A stretch of DNA of 50,713 nucleotides from Gammaproteobacteria bacterium (GCA_013373515.1 JABXHR010000085.1:1-50713), one strand, 5' to 3'; shown: positions 9,380-18,662, numbered from the stretch's first letter. Numbers and translations: made by a program. Notes: generated by a model not told the origin, from the sequence alone.

Positions 9380-9687
9380 TTCGTCCCTATCGATGCCGGC
9401 CTGACAAATTCACCCAATCAGGTGACCCCAATGTCAAATTTACGCCATTTACCAATTAATGTCACAATAATCAGGCCACTACACTTAACGAATTGCTGAT
9501 AATCAGATCAAAAACCAGCCCCTGCGCGACATCATCACAATACTATTTTTTGTAAAGCCTTGCCTGAGTGGTTTTAGCGCGATCATGGCGATGATATTGC
9601 GTAGATTTTGATCAAAACACTGTTAACACGTTAACCAAAATCACCTGACCTGAAAGTTAATCTGCCCTGAATTCCCTGGTTAGTAAT
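9380..9687. other. 308-base gap with several palindromes, likely regulatory
   Basis: No coding potential is seen. The stretch is AT-richer than its surroundings and holds TTTTGATCAAAA (9606-9617, perfect palindrome), a pair of GTTAAC hexamers separated by two bases (9622-9635) and CTGATAATCAG (9496-9506). It must carry the promoter of the leftward GGDEF-EAL pair and the 3' end of the HAD transcript. No clear terminator was found after the HAD gene. The palindromes could be operators, but no regulator can be named. Confidence 0.45.
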
Positions 9688-10350
9688 TTAGATAATGTCA
9701 ATAATGTCAGAGAGTTGACTCACCGTGTAGGTGGGCGACGCACCCCAAACGTCAAAGACCTGCCGACGATCGCGTTGTACCCAAATGGTTTGCCAGCCGA
9801 CATTGTGCGCCCCGATTACATCAAATGGATTACCCGAGATCAAAAAGGTGTTGGCAGGCTCACTCTGTGTCTGCTGATTAAAGTGATGGTATACAGCCGG
9901 GTTTGGCTTAAATGACGCCACGGGCTCTACGCTGACGGCGCCCCGCAAATAGGTATTAAGACCACTGACAGCCATCAATTGGTCTATCGCTGACTGCTCG
10001 CCATTTGAAAAGGCCCAACATGCCGAGTTTGGCGACAATGCGGCCAACGCCCGCTCTGCATCATCAAATGCAGGTAGCTTGCCGTATACCGCCATCAAAT
10101 CGTCGACTTGAGGCTCTGACAGGGATTTACCATACGACGCCAAACAAAAACTCAGCGCCTCACGGGTACATTGAGAGAATGGAACCGCACTTTGCATCAA
10201 TCCGCGACGAAAAGAATATTCCAATTGCTTGGCGCGCCATGCGGCGGAAAACGCATGCGCGTGATCATCAAAATAAGGCGTCAGCGCATCGATAACGCCA
10301 TGCGTGTCGATCAGCGTCCCGTAAATATCAAATGCCAAGGTTGCCTTCAT
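9688..10350 (-). CDS. HAD-superfamily hydrolase, haloacid dehalogenase type II-like
   Basis: About 220 residues with the four HAD motifs: the nucleophile in AFDIYGTLID at residues 6-15, the motif II serine in FSNGE, the motif III lysine in SFKPNP, and an acidic motif IV region SGNPFDVIGA. The D-I-Y-G-T form and the S-G-N-P-F-D-V segment match S-2-haloacid dehalogenases (type II), which hydrolyse 2-haloalkanoates, but many members act on other small substrates. ATG 10350 is chosen because GGCGGTGG precedes it and MKATLAFD is a normal family start; a TTG at 10368 in the same frame would add six residues. It ends the glnE-ilvE-pqiA-like cluster, 21 bases after the preceding gene. Confidence 0.83.
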   Translation of the reverse strand: MKATLAFDIYGTLIDTHGVIDALTPYFDDHAHAFSAAWRAKQLEYSFRRGLMQSAVPFSQCTREALSFCLASYGKSLSEPQVDDLMAVYGKLPAFDDAERALAALSPNSACWAFSNGEQSAIDQLMAVSGLNTYLRGAVSVEPVASFKPNPAVYHHFNQQTQSEPANTFLISGNPFDVIGAHNVGWQTIWVQRDRRQVFDVWGASPTYTVSQLSDIIDII

Positions 10351-10371
10351 TGCCACCGCCACTGCCAATCG

Positions 10372-10923
10372 CTACAAGTGTTTGGACTGTAGCGAGTTTG
10401 GATTGGAAAGTCGATTGGCCTTATGGGTAAGAAACATCACGATCAAGACGCTGGCAGCGAAAAAATATAGGCCATTGTGCAACTCGACTTGCATGAACTT
10501 ACCCAGCTTCACGCCGACCAGCAGCACTGCCACCACAAATACGTCCAACATGGCCCAGCGCCCGAACTCATGCATCCAGTGCAGTAGTTTACGCTGCAGT
10601 GGCGAACCCGCTTTTTGGGAGAAGGCTAGAAACAGCACCAGCAGCTTTAGTGCGGGCAGCAACAACGTGAATATACCGATAATCGCCACCATCACATAGT
10701 CACGATTGTCCAAGCTCACCCAGATACCGCTCAGCACCGAGACGGGCTTGTCGATTACAAAGAATTGCGTCAATGTCATCATCGGCAGCGAGACGCCGAA
10801 GACAAACAAAAGCATGGCCCCAAACAGTAGGGCACGATAAAAACGATAGGGATGAATTGGCCTTTGTTGAACGCTCGCGGCAGATGATTTACCGCGAGCA
10901 GAACGCTGACGAGATTTAGCCAA
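10372..10923 (-). CDS. PqiA-like inner membrane protein
   Basis: About 183 residues with a basic, Ser-rich N-terminus of some 30 residues and then four membrane helices. The segment FGVSLPMMTLTQF and the following VLSGIW resemble PqiA-domain (paraquat-inducible protein A) proteins, which work with MCE-domain partners in lipid transport between membranes. No PqiB-like partner is encoded nearby, so the role here is open. The open frame extends far into ilvE; I place the start at TTG 10923, overlapping the ilvE stop by 8 bases, because no later start keeps the first helix. The start is the weakest part of this call. Confidence 0.72.
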   Translation of the reverse strand: MAKSRQRSARGKSSAASVQQRPIHPYRFYRALLFGAMLLFVFGVSLPMMTLTQFFVIDKPVSVLSGIWVSLDNRDYVMVAIIGIFTLLLPALKLLVLFLAFSQKAGSPLQRKLLHWMHEFGRWAMLDVFVVAVLLVGVKLGKFMQVELHNGLYFFAASVLIVMFLTHKANRLSNPNSLQSKHL

Positions 10924-11839
10924 CGTACGTGAGCCAGTGATCGAAATCTGGATTCTTACCTTTGACAATGTCGAAATAGCTCGACTGAATTTTCTCGGTG
11001 ATGGGGCCGCGAGAGCCGCTGCCGATGGGTCTGCCATCTAACTCGCGAATCGGCGTCACTTCAGCAGCAGTACCCGTGAAGAAGGCTTCATCGGCGATAT
11101 ACACTTCATCACGGGTGATGCGCTTTTCAACCACTTTGTAGCCGTGCAACTCAGCCAGCTGAATCACTGTACGGCGGGTGATCCCATTGAGTGCCGAGGT
11201 GAGTTCTGGCGTATAGATAACGCCGTCGTACACCATAAAGAAGTTCTCGCCTGAGCCCTCTGCGACAAACCCATCAACATCGAGCAGCAGTGCTTCGTCA
11301 TAGCCGTTGGCGATCGCTTCCTGCAGTGCGAGCATGGAGTTCATGTAGTTACCATTGGCCTTTGCGCGGCACATGGTGATATTGACGTGATGACGCGTGT
11401 AAGACGACGTATGAATGCGGATACCGCGGGTCATGCCCTCTTCACCTAAGTAAGCGCCCCAGTGCCAAGCGGCAACCATCAAGTGCGTCTTTAAGTTGTC
11501 AGCACGCAAACCCATGCCTTCGGAGCCATAAAATGCCATCGGGCGAATATAGGCGCTATCGAGGCCATTGCGTTTGACGGCATCGACTTGTGCTTGGTTG
11601 ACCTCGTCGACCGAATATGGAATGTCCATCTTTAGAATTTTGGCAGACTCAAACAACCGTTTGGTGTGCGCCTGCAAACGGAAGATCGCTGCACCCTTGG
11701 GGGTTTGATAGGCGCGCACGCCTTCGAATACACCCATCCCATAATGCAAGGTATGCGTGAGCAAGTGCGTATTGGCGTCACGCCAATCGATAAACTCACC
11801 GTCGAACCAAATTTCTCCATCACGATCGGCAAATGACAC
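10916..11839 (-). CDS. ilvE: Branched-chain amino acid aminotransferase
   Basis: Catalyses the last transamination in isoleucine, leucine and valine synthesis, with PLP as cofactor. The 307-residue product is of usual length and fold-type IV. Visible features are IWFDGEFIDW at residues 10-19, HYGMGVFEGVRAY near residue 32, the PLP lysine in CRAKANGNYMNS near residue 160, and ALNGITRRTVIQLA, VYIADEAFFTGTAAEVTPI and GPITEKIQ in the C-terminal half. The start codon is GTG with AGGAG seven bases before it. It lies 28 bases downstream of glnE, an arrangement also known from pseudomonads. Confidence 0.96.
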   Translation of the reverse strand: MSFADRDGEIWFDGEFIDWRDANTHLLTHTLHYGMGVFEGVRAYQTPKGAAIFRLQAHTKRLFESAKILKMDIPYSVDEVNQAQVDAVKRNGLDSAYIRPMAFYGSEGMGLRADNLKTHLMVAAWHWGAYLGEEGMTRGIRIHTSSYTRHHVNITMCRAKANGNYMNSMLALQEAIANGYDEALLLDVDGFVAEGSGENFFMVYDGVIYTPELTSALNGITRRTVIQLAELHGYKVVEKRITRDEVYIADEAFFTGTAAEVTPIRELDGRPIGSGSRGPITEKIQSSYFDIVKGKNPDFDHWLTYVG

Positions 11840-11867
11840 TAGAAAACTCCTAAATTAGTAAACGGTC

Positions 11868-14558
11868 TTAAAAACCGAGGATATTAAAAAATTGTTTTGC
11901 AACGCTTTGACAATGGGGCTTGATATCGTCTGTTAACGAAACTAGCCCTTTGTGCTGTCTCAGCGCCTGCCGATGACTCACCTCACGCAGAGCGATATAT
12001 GCGCTAATCAGAAACTTGCCAATTTCATCGCTCAGCACGCCCACTTGCACCGCTCGTTCAAGAATCCTGACGTTGTCCGTAAACTCGACCAATACCGGGT
12101 GCTCGGCCGCAAAGCGCAAAACGATATATTGTACGATAAATTCGAGATCAACAATTCCCCCTTGCCCATGTTTGAGGTCAAATTGGTCGTCTCGGCTCTT
12201 GTCCAATGACTCGCGCATTTTTTGACGCATGTCGCGGACGTCTGTTTGCAAGACCGCTGGATCGCGATTGGCGCATAAGATCTCGCGTCTAATGTCATCA
12301 AACTGCGCCATCAATGCCGGTGGACCAGAGATTGCCCTCGCCCGCACCAGCGCCTGTAGCTCCCAAGTCCACGCATCGTTTTGCAAATATTGTCGATACC
12401 GTGAAATGGGCGCCACCAATGCACCGCTCTCACCGTTAGGGCGCAGGCGCAAATCAATGTCATATAAACGCCCCAGCGCCGTCGGCGCCGTCATAAAGTT
12501 AATCCAGCGTTGCACCAAACGAATATGCCAAGTGGCACTATCTAGTGGTCGCTCTCCCGTTGACTCGGCGCTCGTATCATCGCGCAAGGCCACCAAATCA
12601 AGATCGGATCCATAAGACAGTTCTAAGCCGCCAAGCTTGCCGTAACCAACCCATAACACCCCACCCTCTTCGATAGGGCCGTGTTTCTGCTCGAACTGCT
12701 GTTGCACATAAGCAGTCCCCGCATCGACCAAAGCCTCGGCTGTCCAAGTCAACTGATCGCTCACTTTCATCAATGGCAGCATAGTATCCAGATCCTGCAA
12801 GGCCACGCGCATTAAATACTGACGCTTGGCCGCACGAAAGCTGTCCATCACCTCGTCCAGCTCACCGGTGGTTTCATAGGTTTGCGCTAGCGCCGCTGCC
12901 GTTGCAGCGGCATCGTGCGCCGAAATTGGCACTGGGTTGATCAGCTCATCAATGACCATCGGGGTTTTGGTCACCTGCTGTGCGATCATCGGGCTTTGCA
13001 CAAATAAAGTCAGCAATCGCTCAAAGGCACTGGGCCGATCGATCAAGGCTTGCAAATACCCCGAACGTCCCGCGATTGTGCGAATAAAGGTCAAGCCATC
13101 CAATGCAGCCTGTTCTGACGGCGCCATGCGCAGAAGCATCAAAACGCTTTGATCGACCCGGCGCTGCGCCTCACGGCTAGCGCTGCGATAGGCAAAGCCA
13201 CTTCGATACTGCGCCAACGCGTCAGCAAAGTGACCACTGACTGACAAGCCCACCGCATACAGCCCTTCTTGTAAATCATCTGCCCCAACCCCGTCGATCC
13301 ACAAAGATGCAAATTTTTCCTGCACAGGATCGCTATCCTCGTCCTCGGATTGAAAGTGCGTCTGAAACGCGGTCTCCAATGCGGTGCGCTGCGCCTCCAG
13401 TGTCGCAGCCAAGCTTTCCCAATCTCCAGCCCCCGCCCAACGCGCGATCAGTGCCTGTTCAGCCTCATCTTGGCTGAGCACATGCATCGGCTTGTCGCGC
13501 AACATCTGCTGGATATTCTCAAGCTTGCGAAGCAGGCGGTAACTGGTCTCAATCTGCGTGGCGTCGGCCGCAGGAAGAATGTCGGTGGCGGCCAGATGCG
13601 ATAACGCCTCTAAGAAATGCGTGGTTTGCAGCAAGGGTTCGCGTCCGCCTCGGATCAACTGAAGCGAATGAACCAAAAACTCCGCCGTGCGTATTCCACC
13701 GAACCCGAGCTTGAGATTGTCTTGGTCCTTGCAGCCTTCGCGAATTTGAAGTTTGAGCTCACGCAACGCGTCAATGACGCCGTAGTCGAGGTAGCGCCGA
13801 TAGACGAACGGGCGCAACCATTGATGCACTGCATCCCAGTCTTGGGCACGACCACACATCAGCCGCGCCTTTTGCATGGCGTAACGTTCCCACTCGCGCC
13901 CCTGGGTTTGGTAGTAGTTTTCAGCCGCATCGATACTCATCGCCAACGGACCACTTTTGCCAAACGGGCGCAATCGCATATCCACGTCATATAGACGGCC
14001 GGCAGGCCCAATCTCAGAGAGCAACTTAATGATCATTTGTCCATAGCGCACCATATAGGTGTGAACGTCTAGCGATCGCCGACCATTGCTCTCACCAACC
14101 GCGGCGTGGAAAAAAATCAAGTCGATATCGGAGGAGAAATTCAACTCACGCCCACCGAGTTTGCCCATGCCGAGAATCAGCATGGGCGCTACATTGCCAC
14201 GCTCATCTTTCACCTCACCGTGACGCTCAACCATCGTTCGCTGTGCCTGAGCATCTGCAGCTTCAATAAAACACTGCGCCAAATCACTGGTTTCTTGCAA
14301 AGTTTGTTCAAGTGGCGCCAACGCCAAGTAATCACGTGCGGCGATGCGCAACATATGCAAATGGCGAAGCGCTCTGGCTGAGATCATCCACTCGGATTCA
14401 GCTAACGGCTCAAGCATCGCCATCAGTGCACGATAGCGAGTTAAGTCGTAAGACTCCGACAAAATGTCAGCCAACTGCGCTTGACGTTCGGCATGGCTTG
14501 CCAAATGTTGCTTGGCAAACGGGCATTCGGTGATAAATGATTCGATCGATTTTTCCAT
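11868..14558 (-). CDS. glnE: Bifunctional glutamine synthetase adenylyltransferase/adenylyl-removing enzyme
   Basis: Adenylylates and deadenylylates glutamine synthetase in response to PII protein and glutamine, setting ammonium assimilation. At 896 residues it is slightly shorter than the E. coli enzyme. Two nucleotidyltransferase domains are seen: the N-terminal adenylyl-removing site with GKLGGRELNFSSDIDL near residue 131, and the C-terminal adenylyltransferase site with GKLGGLELSYGSDLDLVAL near residue 645. The repeats YDVDMRLRPFGKSGPL and YDIDLRLRPNGESGAL follow each site. The gene starts at ATG 14558 and is divergent from the iron transporter operon, with a 142-base shared promoter region. 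It heads the leftward cluster. Confidence 0.97.
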   Translation of the reverse strand: MEKSIESFITECPFAKQHLASHAERQAQLADILSESYDLTRYRALMAMLEPLAESEWMISARALRHLHMLRIAARDYLALAPLEQTLQETSDLAQCFIEAADAQAQRTMVERHGEVKDERGNVAPMLILGMGKLGGRELNFSSDIDLIFFHAAVGESNGRRSLDVHTYMVRYGQMIIKLLSEIGPAGRLYDVDMRLRPFGKSGPLAMSIDAAENYYQTQGREWERYAMQKARLMCGRAQDWDAVHQWLRPFVYRRYLDYGVIDALRELKLQIREGCKDQDNLKLGFGGIRTAEFLVHSLQLIRGGREPLLQTTHFLEALSHLAATDILPAADATQIETSYRLLRKLENIQQMLRDKPMHVLSQDEAEQALIARWAGAGDWESLAATLEAQRTALETAFQTHFQSEDEDSDPVQEKFASLWIDGVGADDLQEGLYAVGLSVSGHFADALAQYRSGFAYRSASREAQRRVDQSVLMLLRMAPSEQAALDGLTFIRTIAGRSGYLQALIDRPSAFERLLTLFVQSPMIAQQVTKTPMVIDELINPVPISAHDAAATAAALAQTYETTGELDEVMDSFRAAKRQYLMRVALQDLDTMLPLMKVSDQLTWTAEALVDAGTAYVQQQFEQKHGPIEEGGVLWVGYGKLGGLELSYGSDLDLVALRDDTSAESTGERPLDSATWHIRLVQRWINFMTAPTALGRLYDIDLRLRPNGESGALVAPISRYRQYLQNDAWTWELQALVRARAISGPPALMAQFDDIRREILCANRDPAVLQTDVRDMRQKMRESLDKSRDDQFDLKHGQGGIVDLEFIVQYIVLRFAAEHPVLVEFTDNVRILERAVQVGVLSDEIGKFLISAYIALREVSHRQALRQHKGLVSLTDDIKPHCQSVAKQFFNILGF

Positions 14559-14624
14559 GCACGCATCGTCGGCGATGGGCGAACGCTTGTAAAGAACCTG
14601 TCAACGACAAATTTTCGCCAATCT

Positions 14625-14645
14625 AAATGCGAATCACTTGCATTT
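14625..14645 (+). promoter_or_regulatory. Putative Fur box upstream of iron ABC transporter
   Basis: The 21 bases start AAATGCGAATC and end TTGCATTT, with perfect six-base arms (AAATGC/GCATTT) around a nine-base centre, close to the AATGCGAAT-type half-sites of proteobacterial Fur boxes. It lies 55 bases before the start of the ferric transporter gene and 66 bases before the divergent glnE start. Repression by Fe-Fur of the iron operon is inferred. Confidence 0.6.
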
Positions 14646-14700
14646 GCATTTAAATTCCGTATCATTCACATCATCAAACACGTCAGATGGAAACTCCAAC

Positions 14701-15702
14701 ATGCGCCTGATATCGCTACTTCTAATTGCGCTCGGCACAGCAGCACAGGCCGATAGTGTGAATGTTTACTCCAGCCGAGGCGAATCTCTGATTCGCCCCT
14801 TGTTCGATCAATTCACCGAACAAACCGGCATTGACGTCAAAGTGTTGTCTGCAGATCCTGGGGCACTGCTCTCGCGTTTGCGACTTGAGGGCTCTGCGAC
14901 CCCAGCCGATGTCATTTTGACTTCGGATGCAGGCAACCTCGCCGCGGCCAAAGATGCCAATGTGCTCCAAGCGGTCGACAGCGACATCCTCGAGTCCGCC
15001 ATCGAATCCAGCTTGCAAGATAAGGACAACCAATGGTTTGGCGTTTCCATGCGTGGCCGAGTGGTGGTTGCCGCCAATCGTGTCGACCCAAGCGAAGACC
15101 CTGCATCAATCATGGACTTGGCCGACGACAAATATGAGGGCCGCATCTGCGTACGCAGCTCAAGCAATGTCTACAACCAATCGATGCTGGCAGGCATCAT
15201 CATCAACCATGGTGAGCAGGCCGCCGAGACATGGGCCCAAGGGATCGTGAAAAACTTTGCACGTATACCAGAGGGCAATGACCGCGCGCAGATCAATGCC
15301 GTTGCTGAGGGCAAATGCGATTTCGCGATGATCAATACCTATTATCTGGGCATCATGCTCAGTGACCCTGCTCAAGCGCCGAATGCGCGTGAAGTCCGTG
15401 TGGTCTTTACCGACCAAGCGAGCACGGGCAACCACGCCAACGTCTCGGGCATCGCCATGACCAAGCACGCCAAAAATAAGGTAGCGGCGCAAAAACTCAT
15501 GGAATTTATGGTCAGTGAATCGGCACAAACTTGGTATGCCGACGACAATCACGAATACCCCATCACCGCCAATGCCAAAACCAGTGCGCTGGTCAAATCT
15601 TGGACGCCTGATGATGTTAAATTCGACAAAGCGGCAGTGGCTAACCTCGGCGCTTATAATGCAGCCTCTGTAAAGATTTTTGACCGAGTCGGATGGCCAT
15701 AA
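14701..15702 (+). CDS. Fe(3+) ABC transporter periplasmic binding protein (FbpA/FutA family)
   Basis: Binds ferric iron in the periplasm and passes it to the permease encoded next. The 333-residue product begins with a signal peptide (MRLISLLLIALGTAAQA, probable cut after AQA), then VNVYSSRGESLIRPLFDQF, the typical start of the mature FbpA/FutA group. The paired tyrosines in MINTYYLGIM near residue 216 are the family's iron ligands. ATG 14701 is chosen over an in-frame upstream start because it gives a proper signal peptide and follows GGAAAC. The stop overlaps the permease start by 10 bases. The likely Fur box upstream supports an iron substrate. Confidence 0.92.
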   Translation: MRLISLLLIALGTAAQADSVNVYSSRGESLIRPLFDQFTEQTGIDVKVLSADPGALLSRLRLEGSATPADVILTSDAGNLAAAKDANVLQAVDSDILESAIESSLQDKDNQWFGVSMRGRVVVAANRVDPSEDPASIMDLADDKYEGRICVRSSSNVYNQSMLAGIIINHGEQAAETWAQGIVKNFARIPEGNDRAQINAVAEGKCDFAMINTYYLGIMLSDPAQAPNAREVRVVFTDQASTGNHANVSGIAMTKHAKNKVAAQKLMEFMVSESAQTWYADDNHEYPITANAKTSALVKSWTPDDVKFDKAAVANLGAYNAASVKIFDRVGWP

Positions 15703-17246
15703 AGTCCACCGCGCTAGTTGCGTTAGTTAGCATCCTAATATCGCTGCCCACACTGGTTGTGTTGGGCAGCTTTTTCGTGCCTGACTATGCCTTATGGTCG
15801 CACCTACTCGATACGGTGTTCACCCGCTATGTCGCCAACTCGGCAGTTGTGGCTATCGAGGTTGCCATCGGCACCTTTGTCATGGGCGTCAGTAGCGCTT
15901 GGTTTATCGTCAACTACCAATTCCCCGGGCGAAATATTTTTGCATGGGCACTGATGCTGCCACTGGCATTTCCCGGTTATATTTTTGCATTTTTCGTGCA
16001 GCCCCTCAGTGCCTATCTACCGTTTGTGCCTGCCCGTGAATGGGTGTCGTTTTGCTTGATCATGACGCTCTACCCCTATGTTTACCTGTCCGCTCGAGCG
16101 GCGTTTATCGACCAAAGCGTTTGCGCCCTCGAGGCGGCACGCACACTGGGCTGCAATCGACGCCAAGCCTTTCTGCAGGTTGCGCTACCCATGGCACGCC
16201 CCTCAATTGTTGCAGGCGTCACCGTGGCGACAATGGAGTCCCTTGCCGACTATGGCACCGCGCAATATTTTGGACTAGAGACCATCAGTACAGGCGTACT
16301 ACGCACTTGGTTTGGCCATTACAATCTCACCGCCGCAGCGCAACTGGCAGCAACTTTGGTTGGCGCAGTATTGCTGCTGTCAGCCCTCGAGCGCAGCCTG
16401 CGCTCTAAAGCCAAATTCCACCACGCCAGTCACCGCTATCAACAAATGCACCTCAGCTGGCTTAGCCCCTCGGGTCGGTTTGGATTGACAGCGTTGATGA
16501 GCTTTCCGGTTGTTGTCGGCTTCGGCCTCCCTTCGCTTTGGTTGATCCATCAAGCCACCGGGGCGGAAAACTTTGGCTTGAACTCGCAATTCTTTGAGCT
16601 GGCAATCAACAGCCTTGGGCTTGCGATCATCGTCGCCTTGGGCCTCGTGCCATTGGCGGTAATGATTGCCATTTCACGCCGCGATAAACCCTCGCGCTGG
16701 TCAGCCGCACTTGCCGCACTAAGCCGCCTTGGCTACGCAACACCAGGCACCGTATTGGCCATCGGTGTGCTGGTACCGCTAGTGTATATTGATCGCAGCC
16801 TTGCCGAGGCGGGCTATACGCCACTTGGGCTTACCACTGGTTTTGGCGGGTTGATTTTTGCTTATTTTTCACGCTTCTATTCAGTGGCCGCCAATACCGT
16901 CGAAGCGGGCCTCGAGCGCATTCACCGCAGCATGAACGAAACCGCAAGAACACTCGGCGCGTCGTCTTGGCGACTTATCAGTAAAGTGTATTTCCCACTG
17001 ATGCGCGGCAGCGCGCTGGCTGCCGTGCTGATGGTGTTTGTCGATATCATGAAAGAGCTGCCCGCAACGCTGGTACTGCGACCGTTTGACTTCAATACCT
17101 TGGCAGTGCGGGCCTTTGAATTGGCCTCGGACGAACGCCTCGCTGCCGCGGCCGCACCGGCATTGTGCATTGTATTGACGGGACTCATTCCCGTGCTCTA
17201 TCTCTCCAGACAAATCACACGATCGAGGGCAGGCCATGGCCGGTGA
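15693..17246 (+). CDS. Fe(3+) ABC transporter permease (FbpB family)
   Basis: A 517-residue inner-membrane permease made of two fused halves, each with about six helices, as usual for FbpB/SfuB-type ferric transporters. Each half carries an ATPase-contact (EAA-like) loop: EAARTLGCNRRQAFLQVALP near residue 145 and NETARTLGASSWRLISKVYF near residue 412. It starts inside the end of the binding-protein gene and ends 11 bases into the ATPase gene, so the three are translated as a coupled unit. The fused two-domain form means one polypeptide can provide the complete membrane channel. Confidence 0.93.
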   Translation: MAIKSTALVALVSILISLPTLVVLGSFFVPDYALWSHLLDTVFTRYVANSAVVAIEVAIGTFVMGVSSAWFIVNYQFPGRNIFAWALMLPLAFPGYIFAFFVQPLSAYLPFVPAREWVSFCLIMTLYPYVYLSARAAFIDQSVCALEAARTLGCNRRQAFLQVALPMARPSIVAGVTVATMESLADYGTAQYFGLETISTGVLRTWFGHYNLTAAAQLAATLVGAVLLLSALERSLRSKAKFHHASHRYQQMHLSWLSPSGRFGLTALMSFPVVVGFGLPSLWLIHQATGAENFGLNSQFFELAINSLGLAIIVALGLVPLAVMIAISRRDKPSRWSAALAALSRLGYATPGTVLAIGVLVPLVYIDRSLAEAGYTPLGLTTGFGGLIFAYFSRFYSVAANTVEAGLERIHRSMNETARTLGASSWRLISKVYFPLMRGSALAAVLMVFVDIMKELPATLVLRPFDFNTLAVRAFELASDERLAAAAAPALCIVLTGLIPVLYLSRQITRSRAGHGR

Positions 17247-18288
17247 ACTACTGATCCACGAAGTCGATATTGAACTGAGCGATGATGTTGCCGTGCGCAA
17301 CGTCAGTTTGTCGCTCGATCGCGGCACCATAGGCTGCCTAATGGGCCCCAGTGGCTGTGGCAAAACCACCTTGCTGCGCTCAATTGCAGGCTTTGCCGAT
17401 CTTAGCCATGGCCACATTGAAATCGACCAAAAAATCGTCGCCGACGTCAATCAGGCACTGCCAACCGAAAAACGCCAAGTCGGTATGGTGTTTCAAGACT
17501 ACGCCCTCTTCCCACATCTTAATCTACGTGACAACCTCAAATTTGGACTGCAAGGCGTCAAAGCCAAAGACGCCAATGCACGTATCGACGAATTGGTGCG
17601 CCGAGTTGATTTGACCGGCTTACTTGACCGCTACCCTCACGAACTATCGGGCGGCCAACAACAGCGAGCAGCGCTAGCGCGCGCCCTGGCGCCGCGGCCC
17701 AAAGTGCTGCTGCTCGACGAGCCTTTCTCCAGCCAAGACGCGCATCACCGCGAGCAACTGGCACGCGAAGTCGGCCAAATTCTGCGCGATGAGGGTGTCA
17801 CTGCCCTGTTGGTGACGCACGACCAATACGAAGGTTTTGCCATGGCCGATATGGCCGGTGTGATGAATCAGGGACGGTTGCTACAGTGGTCCAATGCCTA
17901 CGATCTTTATCACATGCCCACTGACCGATTTGTGGCGAAGTTTATTGGTGAAGGCATTTTGGTGTGTGGAGTGGTCACTGATCACAACAAACTACAAACC
18001 GACTTTGGCGAGCTGACCGGCGAGCTATCGCAGCCGTTCAAACCCGGCCAAATCGTGGATCTTTTGGTGCGGCCCGACGACATTTTGCACGATGACGATA
18101 GCCCGCTCAAAGGTGAGGTCGTGGAAAAAACGTTTCGCGGCTCCGAACACTTATATCAAGTCAAATTGCCCACCAATACCCGTGTTTTCTGCGTGGCACC
18201 GAGCCACCATGACCACTATATCGGTGAAAAAATCGGCCTGACTTTGGCACTGGATCACTTGGTGGTGTTCGCGACTGACAACGCCTGA
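17236..18288 (+). CDS. Fe(3+) ABC transporter ATP-binding protein (FbpC family)
   Basis: ATPase that powers ferric uptake through the preceding permease. The 350-residue product has Walker A GPSGCGKTTLL near residue 37, Q-loop VFQDYALFPHL near residue 87, signature LSGGQQQRAALARAL near residue 136 and Walker B VLLLDEPF followed by the switch histidine in LVTHDQYEG. The C-terminal hundred residues form a TOBE-like regulatory region (LVRPDDIL). It overlaps the permease gene by 11 bases and is the last gene of the operon. Homologues in this family may also serve thiamine or polyamine permeases, but the FutA-like receptor favours iron. Confidence 0.92.
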   Translation: MAGELLIHEVDIELSDDVAVRNVSLSLDRGTIGCLMGPSGCGKTTLLRSIAGFADLSHGHIEIDQKIVADVNQALPTEKRQVGMVFQDYALFPHLNLRDNLKFGLQGVKAKDANARIDELVRRVDLTGLLDRYPHELSGGQQQRAALARALAPRPKVLLLDEPFSSQDAHHREQLAREVGQILRDEGVTALLVTHDQYEGFAMADMAGVMNQGRLLQWSNAYDLYHMPTDRFVAKFIGEGILVCGVVTDHNKLQTDFGELTGELSQPFKPGQIVDLLVRPDDILHDDDSPLKGEVVEKTFRGSEHLYQVKLPTNTRVFCVAPSHHDHYIGEKIGLTLALDHLVVFATDNA

Positions 18289-18351
18289 GAGGTATCGTCA
18301 GCCTTTCAAGCGTGATACGATTTTGGGTTAATTTCACTAGGAATACACAAC

Positions 18352-18633
18352 ATGGCACAAGCAGCTGCACGCCACCTTTTGGTGGACTCAGAAGAAAAAT
18401 GCAATGAACTCAAAGCGCAAATTGAAGCCGGCGCAGATTTCGCAGAAATCGCCCGTGAACACTCAAGCTGCCCATCAGGCCGCCAAGGCGGAGATTTGGG
18501 TACATTTGGTCGTGGCATGATGGTGCCTGAGTTTGATGCAGTGGTCTTCAGCGCACCGCTCAACACCGTACAAGGACCTGTTCAGACGCAATTTGGCTAT
18601 CACCTACTCGAAGTGACAGCACGCAGCGAATAA
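18352..18633 (+). CDS. ppiC: Peptidyl-prolyl cis-trans isomerase, parvulin type
   Basis: A 93-residue cytoplasmic parvulin, the same length as E. coli PpiC, consisting of a single rotamase domain and no signal peptide. Matching stretches are the AARHLLV start, GADFAEIAREHSSCPSG at residues 27-43, GGDLGTFGRGMMVPEFDAVVF and TQFGYHLLEV near the end. It catalyses prolyl bond isomerisation to help protein folding. The start ATG follows TAGGAAT. It stands 63 bases after the iron operon and is followed by a hairpin, so it may have its own promoter. Confidence 0.95.
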   Translation: MAQAAARHLLVDSEEKCNELKAQIEAGADFAEIAREHSSCPSGRQGGDLGTFGRGMMVPEFDAVVFSAPLNTVQGPVQTQFGYHLLEVTARSE

Positions 18634-18641
18634 TCCGTTGG

Positions 18642-18662
18642 CGGCCACCTCACCGGTGGCCG
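18642..18662 (+). terminator. GC-rich hairpin after ppiC
   Basis: CGGCCACC at 18642-18649 pairs perfectly with GGTGGCCG at 18655-18662 around a five-base loop, starting eight bases after the ppiC stop. There is no T run after it, so it may end transcription only partly or protect the 3' end. Confidence 0.5.
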
